Shown: piece by piece, positions 10,297 through 18,762 of the stretch
Position numbering within the stretch: position 1 is the first letter of the stretch
Layout of the letters: each line of letters opens with the position of its first letter
Source: an uncultured SAR324 cluster bacterium
GTDB lineage: Bacteria > SAR324 > NAC60-12
Assembly: GCA_902590435.1 (NCBI GenBank)
Contig: CACIWU010000005.1
Span: forward strand, 1-52,010
DNA: 52,010 nt
Direction: 5' to 3'
Notes under the pieces: model-generated
Seen by the model: only the letters and a program-made list of their open reading frames with translations
Told to the model about the DNA's origin: nothing
Database searches by the model: none
Program-made: the position numbers and the translations under genes

Positions 10297-11822
10297 AACG
10301 CCTCTTTTTTTATTCCTGCCATTAGCAATCCAATTTCTCTTTCACTTGCGTTATTAGCCAAAATTTCTCCCATAATTTGACCTTCAAACATTACTAATAT
10401 TCGATCACTCAAAGATAGTATTTCATCTAATTCAACAGAAACGAGTAAAACAGCCTTACCTGCGTCACGCATATCAATTATTTGTCGATGTATAAATTCA
10501 ATTGCTCCTATGTCAACCCCTCTAGTTGGTTGACCAACTACCAATAATTTCGGATCTCTAGCTATCTCACGAGCTAAAACCAGTTTTTGTTGATTCCCTC
10601 CAGAAAAAAGAGATACTTTCAAAAAAGGATTATCCGGCCTTACATCAAAATGTTTCATATTCTTTTCACAGGATTTAACGATTGCAACTTTGTCCATTTC
10701 TAAAAATCTGTTATATGAGGGATCTTTATGGTAGCCTAAAATAACGTTTTCGTTAGCAGAAAATTCTGTCACTAACCCTCTACGTTGTCTATCTTCAGGA
10801 ACATGTCCTATTCCTAATTTCCTCATAACAGCTGAATCAACATTCATATCATTTGTGATTATTTTTTTGTTGATATGGATTCTTCCATTTTGCAAGGGCC
10901 TTATTCCAGTTATTAAATCCATTAATTCTGACTGACCATTTCCTGAGACACCCGCAATCCCCAAAATTTCGCCGGAATGTACTTCAAAGTTAACATCTTT
11001 TACTCTTTGAACATATGAATCATCAACTAAGTTTATGTTTTCAACTTTTAAAATTACTTCACCTGGTTTTGCTGGTTCTTTGTCAATTCGGAGTATTACT
11101 TTCCTACCAACCATTAGTTCAGCCAAGTCTTCCTTGTTTGTCTCAGATGTTTGTCTGTGAGCAACCATTTTACCACCACGCATTACAGAGACATTATCAG
11201 TTATTGCCATGATTTCTCTGAGTTTATGCGTAATAAAAATTACTGTTTTTCCTTGATCACGTAACTCAGACAGAATACGAAATAAATGGTCTGCTTCCTG
11301 TGGAGTGAGTACACCTGTAGGCTCATCAAGAATAAGTATTTCTGCACCACGGTATAGTGCTTTAAGAATTTCAACCCTTTGCTGAAGTCCAACAGGTAGT
11401 GTATTGATAGTTGCATTAATATCAACCTCAAGGTGGTATTCTTTTTCAATATAGCTTAATTCTTTTGAAGAACGGTCTAAAGATTCAGTCAGAGAGAATC
11501 CGGATTCAGTTCCAAGTATAATATTTTCCAATACTGAAAAATTGTCAACAAGCATAAAATGCTGATGGACCATACCAATACCAGCAGAAATAGCATCGTA
11601 AGCACTTCGAATTAAAGTTTGTTTACCATGAATATTTATTTCACCTGAATCTGCTTGATAAAATCCATATAGGACACTCATTAATGTTGATTTACCTGCA
11701 CCATTTTCACCAATTATTCCGTGTATTGTTCCAGCCTTGACTTTAAGAGATACGTCTTTATTAGCGCAAATTTTCCCGAAATTTTTATTAATTTTTTCAA
11801 GTTCTATTGCTAAATTAGACAT
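10293..11822 (-). CDS. nucleoside-type ABC transporter ATP-binding protein, two ATPase domains (NupO/YufO-like)
   Basis: Walker A GENGAGKSTL and second half VSGNGQSELMDLI; Walker B LILDEPTGVLTP; second signature FSGGNQQKLVLAREI. Confidence 0.93.
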   Translation of the reverse strand: MSNLAIELEKINKNFGKICANKDVSLKVKAGTIHGIIGENGAGKSTLMSVLYGFYQADSGEINIHGKQTLIRSAYDAISAGIGMVHQHFMLVDNFSVLENIILGTESGFSLTESLDRSSKELSYIEKEYHLEVDINATINTLPVGLQQRVEILKALYRGAEILILDEPTGVLTPQEADHLFRILSELRDQGKTVIFITHKLREIMAITDNVSVMRGGKMVAHRQTSETNKEDLAELMVGRKVILRIDKEPAKPGEVILKVENINLVDDSYVQRVKDVNFEVHSGEILGIAGVSGNGQSELMDLITGIRPLQNGRIHINKKIITNDMNVDSAVMRKLGIGHVPEDRQRRGLVTEFSANENVILGYHKDPSYNRFLEMDKVAIVKSCEKNMKHFDVRPDNPFLKVSLFSGGNQQKLVLAREIARDPKLLVVGQPTRGVDIGAIEFIHRQIIDMRDAGKAVLLVSVELDEILSLSDRILVMFEGQIMGEILANNASEREIGLLMAGIKKEAL

Positions 11823-11885
11823 TATGTGGTGCTTTTGGAAGAAGTGTTAATGATGGTTACCAGAGATATCATTTCAACATAATTT

Positions 11886-12827
11886 TTATAATCTTGAGAG
11901 TCGTTCTAAAATCAATTGGAAAAACCCATCTGCATTAATTTGATTTATAAAAATTGCGTTAGGAGTACGATCAGTAACATTCCACCAGTCAACTACTGAC
12001 ATACCAATTGTGAATTCGGAATTTATTTCTACTTCAACGTTGACATGTCTTCCTTCAAAAAGATCTGGTTGAATTAGATATGCGATTACGGTGGGGTCGT
12101 GAAGGGGCCCTCCATTAGATCCATATTTTTCTTTATCAAACCTTTCATAATAGCTTAGCATCCCGTATGCAGCATCTCCAATTGGTGTACCTAAATCTCT
12201 CAAATTATATAGCCATTTTCTTTGCATTAAAGCTTTATGTGTAACATCAAGTGGCAACATCACTATTGGACGTCCACAACTTAATACTATTTTAGCTGCG
12301 TGAGGATCTACAAAAAAATTAAACTCAGCCGTTGGAGTTATATTCCCGCCTTCAAAAAAACCTCCACCCATAAGTACTATTTTATTAATTTTAGGAAGTA
12401 TTTCGGGTTTTTTTGTAATTGCCAAAGCGATATTCGTTAATGGAGCAAAGCAGCATATTGTTACAGAATCGTCTTTGGCATTCATTAGAGTTTCAATCGT
12501 CCAGTCAACACCATGTTCTTTCTGTAATGAAAACTTAGGCAATGGAAGATTTACTCCATCCAAACCCGTCTTCCCGTGGACATGCTCAGCTGTAACTAGA
12601 GGACGAATTAGAGGCCTAGAACATCCTGCAAAAACTTTAGTTTCTGGTTTATTAGCCAATTCGCAAAGCATTCTTGCATTTTTGGAGGTTAATTCTAATG
12701 GTACATTACCTGCTACAGTAACAATTCCTAAAACATTAAGTTCTTCTGGTGATGCTAATGCTAACAGAATACCAATAGCATCGTCTTGACCTGGATCAGT
12801 ATCAATAATTATTGGGCGGGGAGACAT
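11886..12827 (-). CDS. inosine-uridine preferring nucleoside hydrolase
   Basis: PIIIDTDPGQDDAIGILLALASPEE; VLMGGGFFEGGNITPTAEFNFFVDPHAA; GGPLHDPTVIAYL. Confidence 0.93.
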   Translation of the reverse strand: MSPRPIIIDTDPGQDDAIGILLALASPEELNVLGIVTVAGNVPLELTSKNARMLCELANKPETKVFAGCSRPLIRPLVTAEHVHGKTGLDGVNLPLPKFSLQKEHGVDWTIETLMNAKDDSVTICCFAPLTNIALAITKKPEILPKINKIVLMGGGFFEGGNITPTAEFNFFVDPHAAKIVLSCGRPIVMLPLDVTHKALMQRKWLYNLRDLGTPIGDAAYGMLSYYERFDKEKYGSNGGPLHDPTVIAYLIQPDLFEGRHVNVEVEINSEFTIGMSVVDWWNVTDRTPNAIFINQINADGFFQLILERLSRL

Positions 12828-12910
12828 GTTTGGTAGGTACTCAAGAATTATAGAGTTATTTTAAATTTTTAAAATATCTGTGATTTAATATTATTATCAC
12901 CGATTCAAAA

Positions 12911-12947
12911 AAAGTGGCAAAAGTAAATATTTTACTTTTGCCACTTT
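12911..12947 (-). terminator. perfect stem-loop (17-bp stem, 3-nt loop) with T-tract on the minus strand, just downstream of the BMP gene
   Basis: aaagtggcaaaagtaaa (12911-12927) and tttacttttgccacttt (12931-12947) are exact reverse complements; minus-strand read-out ends in a run of Ts then gaatc. Confidence 0.85.
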
Positions 12948-12952
12948 AAATA

Positions 12953-13954
12953 CTAATTAACAGGACATTTATTGTTACTCATGTAATCATGAACACTTAT
13001 TTTACCAGAAATTATATCTTTACGAACTTGTCCAACCTTAGATTTCATAGCACTAGAAACCAAATTTGAATTGTGCTCGTCTAGTGCCCAACCGACACCT
13101 TCCTCTGCAAGTCCAAGTATTTTTACGCCAGATTCCCATGTCCCATCTTGGGCAGATTTGAAAACTTGGTAAGCTGCAACATCTACTCTTTTTAACATAG
13201 AAGTTAATACCGAGCCTGGTTGAATATGATTCTGATTGCTATCAACACCAATGGACAGTTTTTTATTATCTGCAGCAGCCTGTAAAACTCCAAGTCCAGT
13301 ACTACCAGCTGCAGCATAAACAATATCAGCTCCACTGTCATACATTGTCTTAGCTAATTGTGCTCCACGAGCTGGGTCACTCCATGCCGCTGGTGTTGTA
13401 CCAGTCATTTTTTGAAAAACTGTAGTTCCCGAATTAATGTGTTTTACACCCTGTACATAACCACATGCAAATTTGTGTATTAGTGGGATATCCATTCCAC
13501 CTACAAATCCAACCTTGCCTGTTTTACTTTTCATTGCGGCTAGCACTCCCACAAGAAAGGATCCTTCATGTTCCTTGAAAGCTATTCCTTGAATGTTTGG
13601 TGCATCAAGCCACCCCACGTCAATGATACTGAATCTAGTGTTAGGGAATTCTTTCGCTACTTTTGCCACAGCATCTGCTTGACCAAATCCGACAGCAAGT
13701 ATAGGATCAGAACCTCTGCTCGCAAGCTTACGTAAGAACTGTTCACGTTGAGCTTCTTGCCGTACTTCAAATTCACGGTATTTTATTCCTGTTTCTTTAC
13801 GGAACTTTTCTAGTCCGTTCCAAATCCCCTCGTTAAATGACTTATCAAATTTACCACCCATGTCAAATAGAACAGCTGGTTTAAATGCCATTGCTAGAGA
13901 GGTACTCCAAATAACTATTCCTGTTGTAAGGATTATGGGAATCAATCTTTTCAT
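12953..13954 (-). CDS. BMP family (basic membrane protein) nucleoside ABC transporter substrate-binding protein
   Basis: Signal peptide, then FKPAVLFDMGGKFDKSFNEGIWNGLEKF; GFVGGMDIPLIHKFACGYVQGVKHIN; GADIVYAAAGSTGLGVLQAA. Confidence 0.93.
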   Translation of the reverse strand: MKRLIPIILTTGIVIWSTSLAMAFKPAVLFDMGGKFDKSFNEGIWNGLEKFRKETGIKYREFEVRQEAQREQFLRKLASRGSDPILAVGFGQADAVAKVAKEFPNTRFSIIDVGWLDAPNIQGIAFKEHEGSFLVGVLAAMKSKTGKVGFVGGMDIPLIHKFACGYVQGVKHINSGTTVFQKMTGTTPAAWSDPARGAQLAKTMYDSGADIVYAAAGSTGLGVLQAAADNKKLSIGVDSNQNHIQPGSVLTSMLKRVDVAAYQVFKSAQDGTWESGVKILGLAEEGVGWALDEHNSNLVSSAMKSKVGQVRKDIISGKISVHDYMSNNKCPVN

Positions 13955-14191
13955 AATTTACTCCTTTAAAATTCCGTAATTGTGTCCGGAAATGTTTTCT
14001 AAAATCCTCCTAGATTTTCAACAGGAGGTATGGGAACGATAGCTTCGACGTAATTATATCATAGTGTGCTAAAGAATTATATATATTTTAATTTCAGAGA
14101 AGATACAACTAATATTTTAAAATAAATTAAACAGTTTTTACCTGGATTCATTTTTTTATTATAATTTTAAATGTTTTTAATTCATCTAATT

Positions 14192-15082
14192 TTACAAATC
14201 TAATCCATCTAATCCATTTTGCCACCTAGCGGCATTGACAGTGTTAGCCATTAGCATTGCAATGGTCATTGGTCCAACTCCTCCTGGAACAGGAGTAATA
14301 TATGAGGTTTTAAATTTTACTTCCTCAAAGGCTACATCTCCTACTAGCTTGCTCCCTTTTAGCTTACTGGGATCATTTTTACGGTTAATACCTACATCAA
14401 TTACGACAGCTCCTTGTTTTACCATTTCTGTGTTAACAAATTCTGGAATTCCAATTGCAGCTATAAGAATGTCTGCCTGTGAAGTAACTTCTGATAAATT
14501 GGAGGTCCTTGAATGACAAACTGTTACAGTAGCATCCCAGCCTTTACTTGAAAGTAAAGTGGCTATTGGACGTCCAACTAGATTACTTCTTCCAAGTACT
14601 ACTGTATTTTTACCAGAAGTATTAATTCCTGATTGTTTTAACATTTGTAATACTCCGAAAGGAGTGCATGATATGAATTTTGGGTTACCCATCGCAATAA
14701 GACCAGCATTTAATGGGTGTAATCCATCAACATCTTTTTCCGGTGAAATAGTAAGAATTATTTTATTTTCATCAAGATCTTTCGGTAAAGGGAACTGGCA
14801 TAGAATTCCATGTACTGTATTGTCATTGTTAAGGGTTTTTACTAATTCTTCTAAGTCTTTTTGAGATGTTGATGCTGGAAAATCATGACCTATTGAACGG
14901 ATTCCTATCTCTTCACAAGTTCTCTTCTTATTGCGGACATAAACTTCAGATGCTGGATCTTCTCCTACCAAAATAACTGCTAGGCAAGGTTCAATTCCAT
15001 TTAATTTAAGCTCTTTTACTTCTTTTCGCAGTTTATCATTTATTTTTTTACTAATTACTTTGCCAGAAATCAACTCACTCAT
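14192..15082 (-). CDS. folD: bifunctional methylenetetrahydrofolate dehydrogenase / methenyltetrahydrofolate cyclohydrolase
   Basis: LAVILVGEDPASEVYVRNKKRTCEEIGI; VVLGRSNLVGRPIATLL; TPVPGGVGPMTIAMLMANT. Confidence 0.96.
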   Translation of the reverse strand: MSELISGKVISKKINDKLRKEVKELKLNGIEPCLAVILVGEDPASEVYVRNKKRTCEEIGIRSIGHDFPASTSQKDLEELVKTLNNDNTVHGILCQFPLPKDLDENKIILTISPEKDVDGLHPLNAGLIAMGNPKFISCTPFGVLQMLKQSGINTSGKNTVVLGRSNLVGRPIATLLSSKGWDATVTVCHSRTSNLSEVTSQADILIAAIGIPEFVNTEMVKQGAVVIDVGINRKNDPSKLKGSKLVGDVAFEEVKFKTSYITPVPGGVGPMTIAMLMANTVNAARWQNGLDGLDL

Positions 15083-15139
15083 TTCTTATCCTTTATTTAA
15101 AAAAAAATTGGTTTACTAATTATTTATGCTTCATTTATA

Positions 15140-16240
15140 ATGCATAAACACTTTTTTAAGGGGGCTATGGAAATTTTTAAAAAAATTGATGCGCATCACC
15201 TCAAATTAGGATGTATTCTTAAAGAATTTGAAGGTGGAGTTCGCTTACCTATTAGTTATTCTGACAGATTATCTGAAGAAATCAATCTTCTCATTCATGG
15301 ATGTGGTTTGTTCGACCTGAAAGCATGTTGGCTTATAGCTTTGACAGGTAAAGACGCGGGTACTTTTTTACAGGGAATAGTTACTAGTGATGTTTTGAAA
15401 CTTAAAATTGGACAAATTCAATCGAGTTGGATTTGTGATAATAAAGGGAAAATATTGCATCATCTAAAAATATTAAGGAGCCATGAAATAGAATGGGTTG
15501 TTATTTGTGATCCTGGTCAAGGAAAATCAGTTGCAACTATTTTAGATAATTTCCATGTTCGTGAGAAGTTAGAATTAAGTTTACTTAATAATAAGGAAAT
15601 GTTTCGAGTCGATGTGATTGGCCCTAAATCTATAGCAATTTTAGAGGGAATGGGTTTTTCAGGGGAAAAATTGGAATGGGATTTTGAAGATTTCAAAATA
15701 TTGTCAGTTCAGTTTAATTTGGGGAAAACATTCCGTTTAATAAATTTTGTAAACGCAAAAGTTATTCTAAATTTTTTTAATCAAGTTATTAAGGACGATA
15801 AAGCAGATTTAGTTAGCCAAAAATCCTTCGATGAATTAAGGGTCTTAGAGGGAATTCCAAGGATTGGGATAGATTATAATATTGGTAATTTGCCACAGGA
15901 AGTAGGTTTAGGTGACCATATTTCTTACAAAAAAGGTTGCTACATAGGACAAGAAACTCACTCTAGAATGTTTTATCGAGGTCATGCTAACTGGATATCA
16001 GTCTGGTTATTCATTCCAGTGAATATTAAACCTCTTGCTGGAGAAAAACTGTTTCATGAATCTAAAGATATAGGAAAAATTACTAGCTTGGGCAGTTTTG
16101 AACTCAATGGATTTATTCAAGGAATTGGAATGATTAAAAATGAAGTAGCCAAAGATCAAATTATGTTGTCTCTTAAGGATAGGTCTGCACCAGTAATTAA
16201 GCAGAAAAAATTACCATTTTACATAGAAAAAACAAACTGA
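15140..16240 (+). CDS. ygfZ: YgfZ/GcvT-domain folate-binding protein
   Basis: Diagnostic KKGCYIGQETHSR motif, N-terminal GcvT-like region (LFDLKACWLIALTGKDAGTFLQGIVTSDV). Confidence 0.88.
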   Translation: MHKHFFKGAMEIFKKIDAHHLKLGCILKEFEGGVRLPISYSDRLSEEINLLIHGCGLFDLKACWLIALTGKDAGTFLQGIVTSDVLKLKIGQIQSSWICDNKGKILHHLKILRSHEIEWVVICDPGQGKSVATILDNFHVREKLELSLLNNKEMFRVDVIGPKSIAILEGMGFSGEKLEWDFEDFKILSVQFNLGKTFRLINFVNAKVILNFFNQVIKDDKADLVSQKSFDELRVLEGIPRIGIDYNIGNLPQEVGLGDHISYKKGCYIGQETHSRMFYRGHANWISVWLFIPVNIKPLAGEKLFHESKDIGKITSLGSFELNGFIQGIGMIKNEVAKDQIMLSLKDRSAPVIKQKKLPFYIEKTN

Positions 16241-16350
16241 TGCAAAAAAATAATATTTTTCGTATATTTCCTATTCCTATGGGATGTTTTACAGAAGTTG
16301 TATTAGTAATTATTTCCTTTATATTGATTTTCACGATTACTAAATTCTAG
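16240..16350 (+). CDS. 36-aa single-TM microprotein candidate, start overlapping the ygfZ stop (ATGA)
   Basis: Manual translation: MQKNNIFRIFPIPMGCFTEVVLVIISFILIFTITKF*; below the length cutoff of the ORF track. Confidence 0.5.
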   Translation: MQKNNIFRIFPIPMGCFTEVVLVIISFILIFTITKF

Positions 16351-17396
16351 TTTATAAAACGAAAAATACTATCATAAAATAGATATTGATAGAGGGTAAG
16401 ATTATTAGCTAGCAAATAATAGTAGTCATCTTCTAAATTTCTGTAGAATTTCCTTTGGATACTCCATTTTCGCTTATAATCATCCATGCTCAGTTTATTA
16501 ACACCAAAGTCAATATTAACTTTTTGATCAGACTGATTGAGATAGATAACGGAAGGAGCGAATTCGTTTCTGTTTGATTTAGAAATAATTTTTATTGAAT
16601 CTTCAAAAAATTGAAGTTTATAACTCAATACTTTAGGTGGATACCAAGCTTTTTTATCTTGATTATCAGTTAGTAAACTAGGTCGATGATCTAAAACATT
16701 TTGTGGTTTTTTAAAAGTATTATTTTTTATTTTTCCAATTACTTGTATTGGAGTTAGTTCACTGAAATTGACAAACTTTTTGAATTCATCATGTATAATC
16801 CCTGAATTTGATTTGCGTTTTATTTTAAGACCGATACTGTTTATTGTATAGTCCGTAAGTTGCATTAAATCAATACGGTATACCAAATCTTCTATGAAGA
16901 ATATTCCTGTTTCACCTGAAACATTTCCTGTTAATATTTTGTTATTAGGAGTATTAATTTTTACTTGTAAAATCATTTCGTCTGCCAATCTAAGATTGGA
17001 GAATAATTTATTAAATTCAAATTCAACTTTGCCTGTAATTAAAATCTTTTTCCAATGTTCCTTTTCTAAAAGTGCTTCTTTCAGTTCAGGATCTTGCATT
17101 AAAGTAGCTTCTAGTCTTTTAAATGCTTTTTTAAAATATTTTAAATTTAAAAAATTTTTATAAGTTTTAAAGTTTTCCTTTGACACATGTTTGTTAACTC
17201 TACTCAATGATTTTACAATTTTTAAATTGTTTGGATCTTCAATTAATGCTAAACGGTATTCAATTGCTGATTCTTCCCAACGTTTTTCTTTTTCTAATTG
17301 AATTCCTTTGTCATAGTGAATCGAACAACCTAAAAATAGAAATGAAATTAGAAAAAGTAAAAAAAAAACAATGTTTTCATAAAAGTAATTTTTCAT
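16347..17396 (-). CDS. lipoprotein with TPR-like N-terminal region, function unknown
   Basis: Lipobox FLFLGCS; GIQLEKEKRWEESAIEYRLALIEDPNNLKI reads like a TPR unit. Confidence 0.7.
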   Translation of the reverse strand: MKNYFYENIVFFLLFLISFLFLGCSIHYDKGIQLEKEKRWEESAIEYRLALIEDPNNLKIVKSLSRVNKHVSKENFKTYKNFLNLKYFKKAFKRLEATLMQDPELKEALLEKEHWKKILITGKVEFEFNKLFSNLRLADEMILQVKINTPNNKILTGNVSGETGIFFIEDLVYRIDLMQLTDYTINSIGLKIKRKSNSGIIHDEFKKFVNFSELTPIQVIGKIKNNTFKKPQNVLDHRPSLLTDNQDKKAWYPPKVLSYKLQFFEDSIKIISKSNRNEFAPSVIYLNQSDQKVNIDFGVNKLSMDDYKRKWSIQRKFYRNLEDDYYYLLANNLTLYQYLFYDSIFRFIN

Positions 17397-17856
17397 GATT
17401 TATCTTCATTTTTAGTAAAAGAGTTCTATTTTAATCGAAAAAACATTTTACGTGTAATTGTTAATAGAGAGATGAAAGACCTTTTTGAAAAGTTATAATA
17501 TTTTTAATGTTTGGAGGACCATTTTACTAAATTGTCTGAAATTAACTTTCAAAATTATGGTTGGATGTATTCTCTGAAACTCCAGTCAATGGTCGGACAG
17601 TAAACTAAATTAATTATATATACTGTCATCAAATCAGCTTTATTTTAAGAGAAAAAATCTAAAATAACTGACTTGGTTAGTATCCAAGCTTTATATTTAT
17701 AAAGTCAAGTTGATTGAAAAATAGTGTGATTATAATTTTTAAAAAAATTAATTTTTAAAAAATTTTGTCTTTTGACTTGTTCTCAAAATTTGTATCGGCT
17801 AGTATCTGCCTATGTTTTCGAGAATGTTAAGATTCAAAAGATAGACTATATAGATT

Positions 17857-18708
17857 ATGAAAAAAATTTACAAATTGCTTTTAAGTATAATGTTAATCGT
17901 GTTTAGTATTCAAAACATTGTGAATGCTATAGGGTGTAAAGAGCTAGAAACAGCGAAAAAAATAAATGATTTTATGAACAAATCCTACATGTCAAGCCCT
18001 TTACTTCAGAAAAACATAAGTTTAACTCTTATATTAGATGCATGTGAAGGAAAGGTCTGTAAGTCGAAAAAAAAACGTTCTACAGAAAAAGAAAATCTTC
18101 GTATTTTGAAATACGAAAATAAACGTCGTATTTTCGCAGAAAAAGGACCAAACGCTCCGCGTTGTATTATAAAAAGAGGGGGTCGTCGTTTTATTTGTTC
18201 AAGTTGTAGTTTAGTTTCGAATGAAAACTGCAGAAGTTTTCCATCAGATGAGAGTACTATTTTCCCTGGAACAAATATCGATTCGTCTGATTTTACTTTA
18301 ACATCAAAATTTGGAAAAGATTCGAGATGTTCTAAACTAAAAAATCCTAATTTTTTCAAAATAGAGACAAAAATAAAAGATGGATTAGTTGAAACTGGAG
18401 GGAATTATGATAGGGTGGTAAGTTTTTATGACAAAAAAAAAGGAGTACCCATATTAATGAATTTTTATGCAGAGAAAGTTCTCCGTAAAGTTTACCGTTT
18501 TTTCCCAAAGTATTATGTTAAAGTTGGAGGTAAATGGTTTTCATCTGTTATGAGAGTTCGTACAACATTAGGAACTGAAAAAAAGTTTGTTTTTGAAACA
18601 CTGACTCATGTCAAAAAAAATAAAGGTAGACTAAAACTTTATTTAAATATATCTGACGATCCCGACCTAAAAAATGTGCCACCTGAATCGTTATTCAGTA
18701 CGGACTGA
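17857..18708 (+). CDS. secreted Cys-rich protein, LolA-like (outer membrane lipoprotein-sorting protein-like) C-terminal half
   Basis: Signal peptide; C-terminal YDRVVSFYDKKKGVPILMNFYAEKVLRKVYRFFPKYYVKVGGKWFSSVMRVRTT resembles LolA-like partners of MMPL/RND proteins; eight Cys in the mature region. Confidence 0.6.
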   Translation: MKKIYKLLLSIMLIVFSIQNIVNAIGCKELETAKKINDFMNKSYMSSPLLQKNISLTLILDACEGKVCKSKKKRSTEKENLRILKYENKRRIFAEKGPNAPRCIIKRGGRRFICSSCSLVSNENCRSFPSDESTIFPGTNIDSSDFTLTSKFGKDSRCSKLKNPNFFKIETKIKDGLVETGGNYDRVVSFYDKKKGVPILMNFYAEKVLRKVYRFFPKYYVKVGGKWFSSVMRVRTTLGTEKKFVFETLTHVKKNKGRLKLYLNISDDPDLKNVPPESLFSTD

Positions 18709-18762
18709 ATATTTTCTATCCGACACTCCGGAAGTATTATTATTCAAGATTTTGGTAATGAA

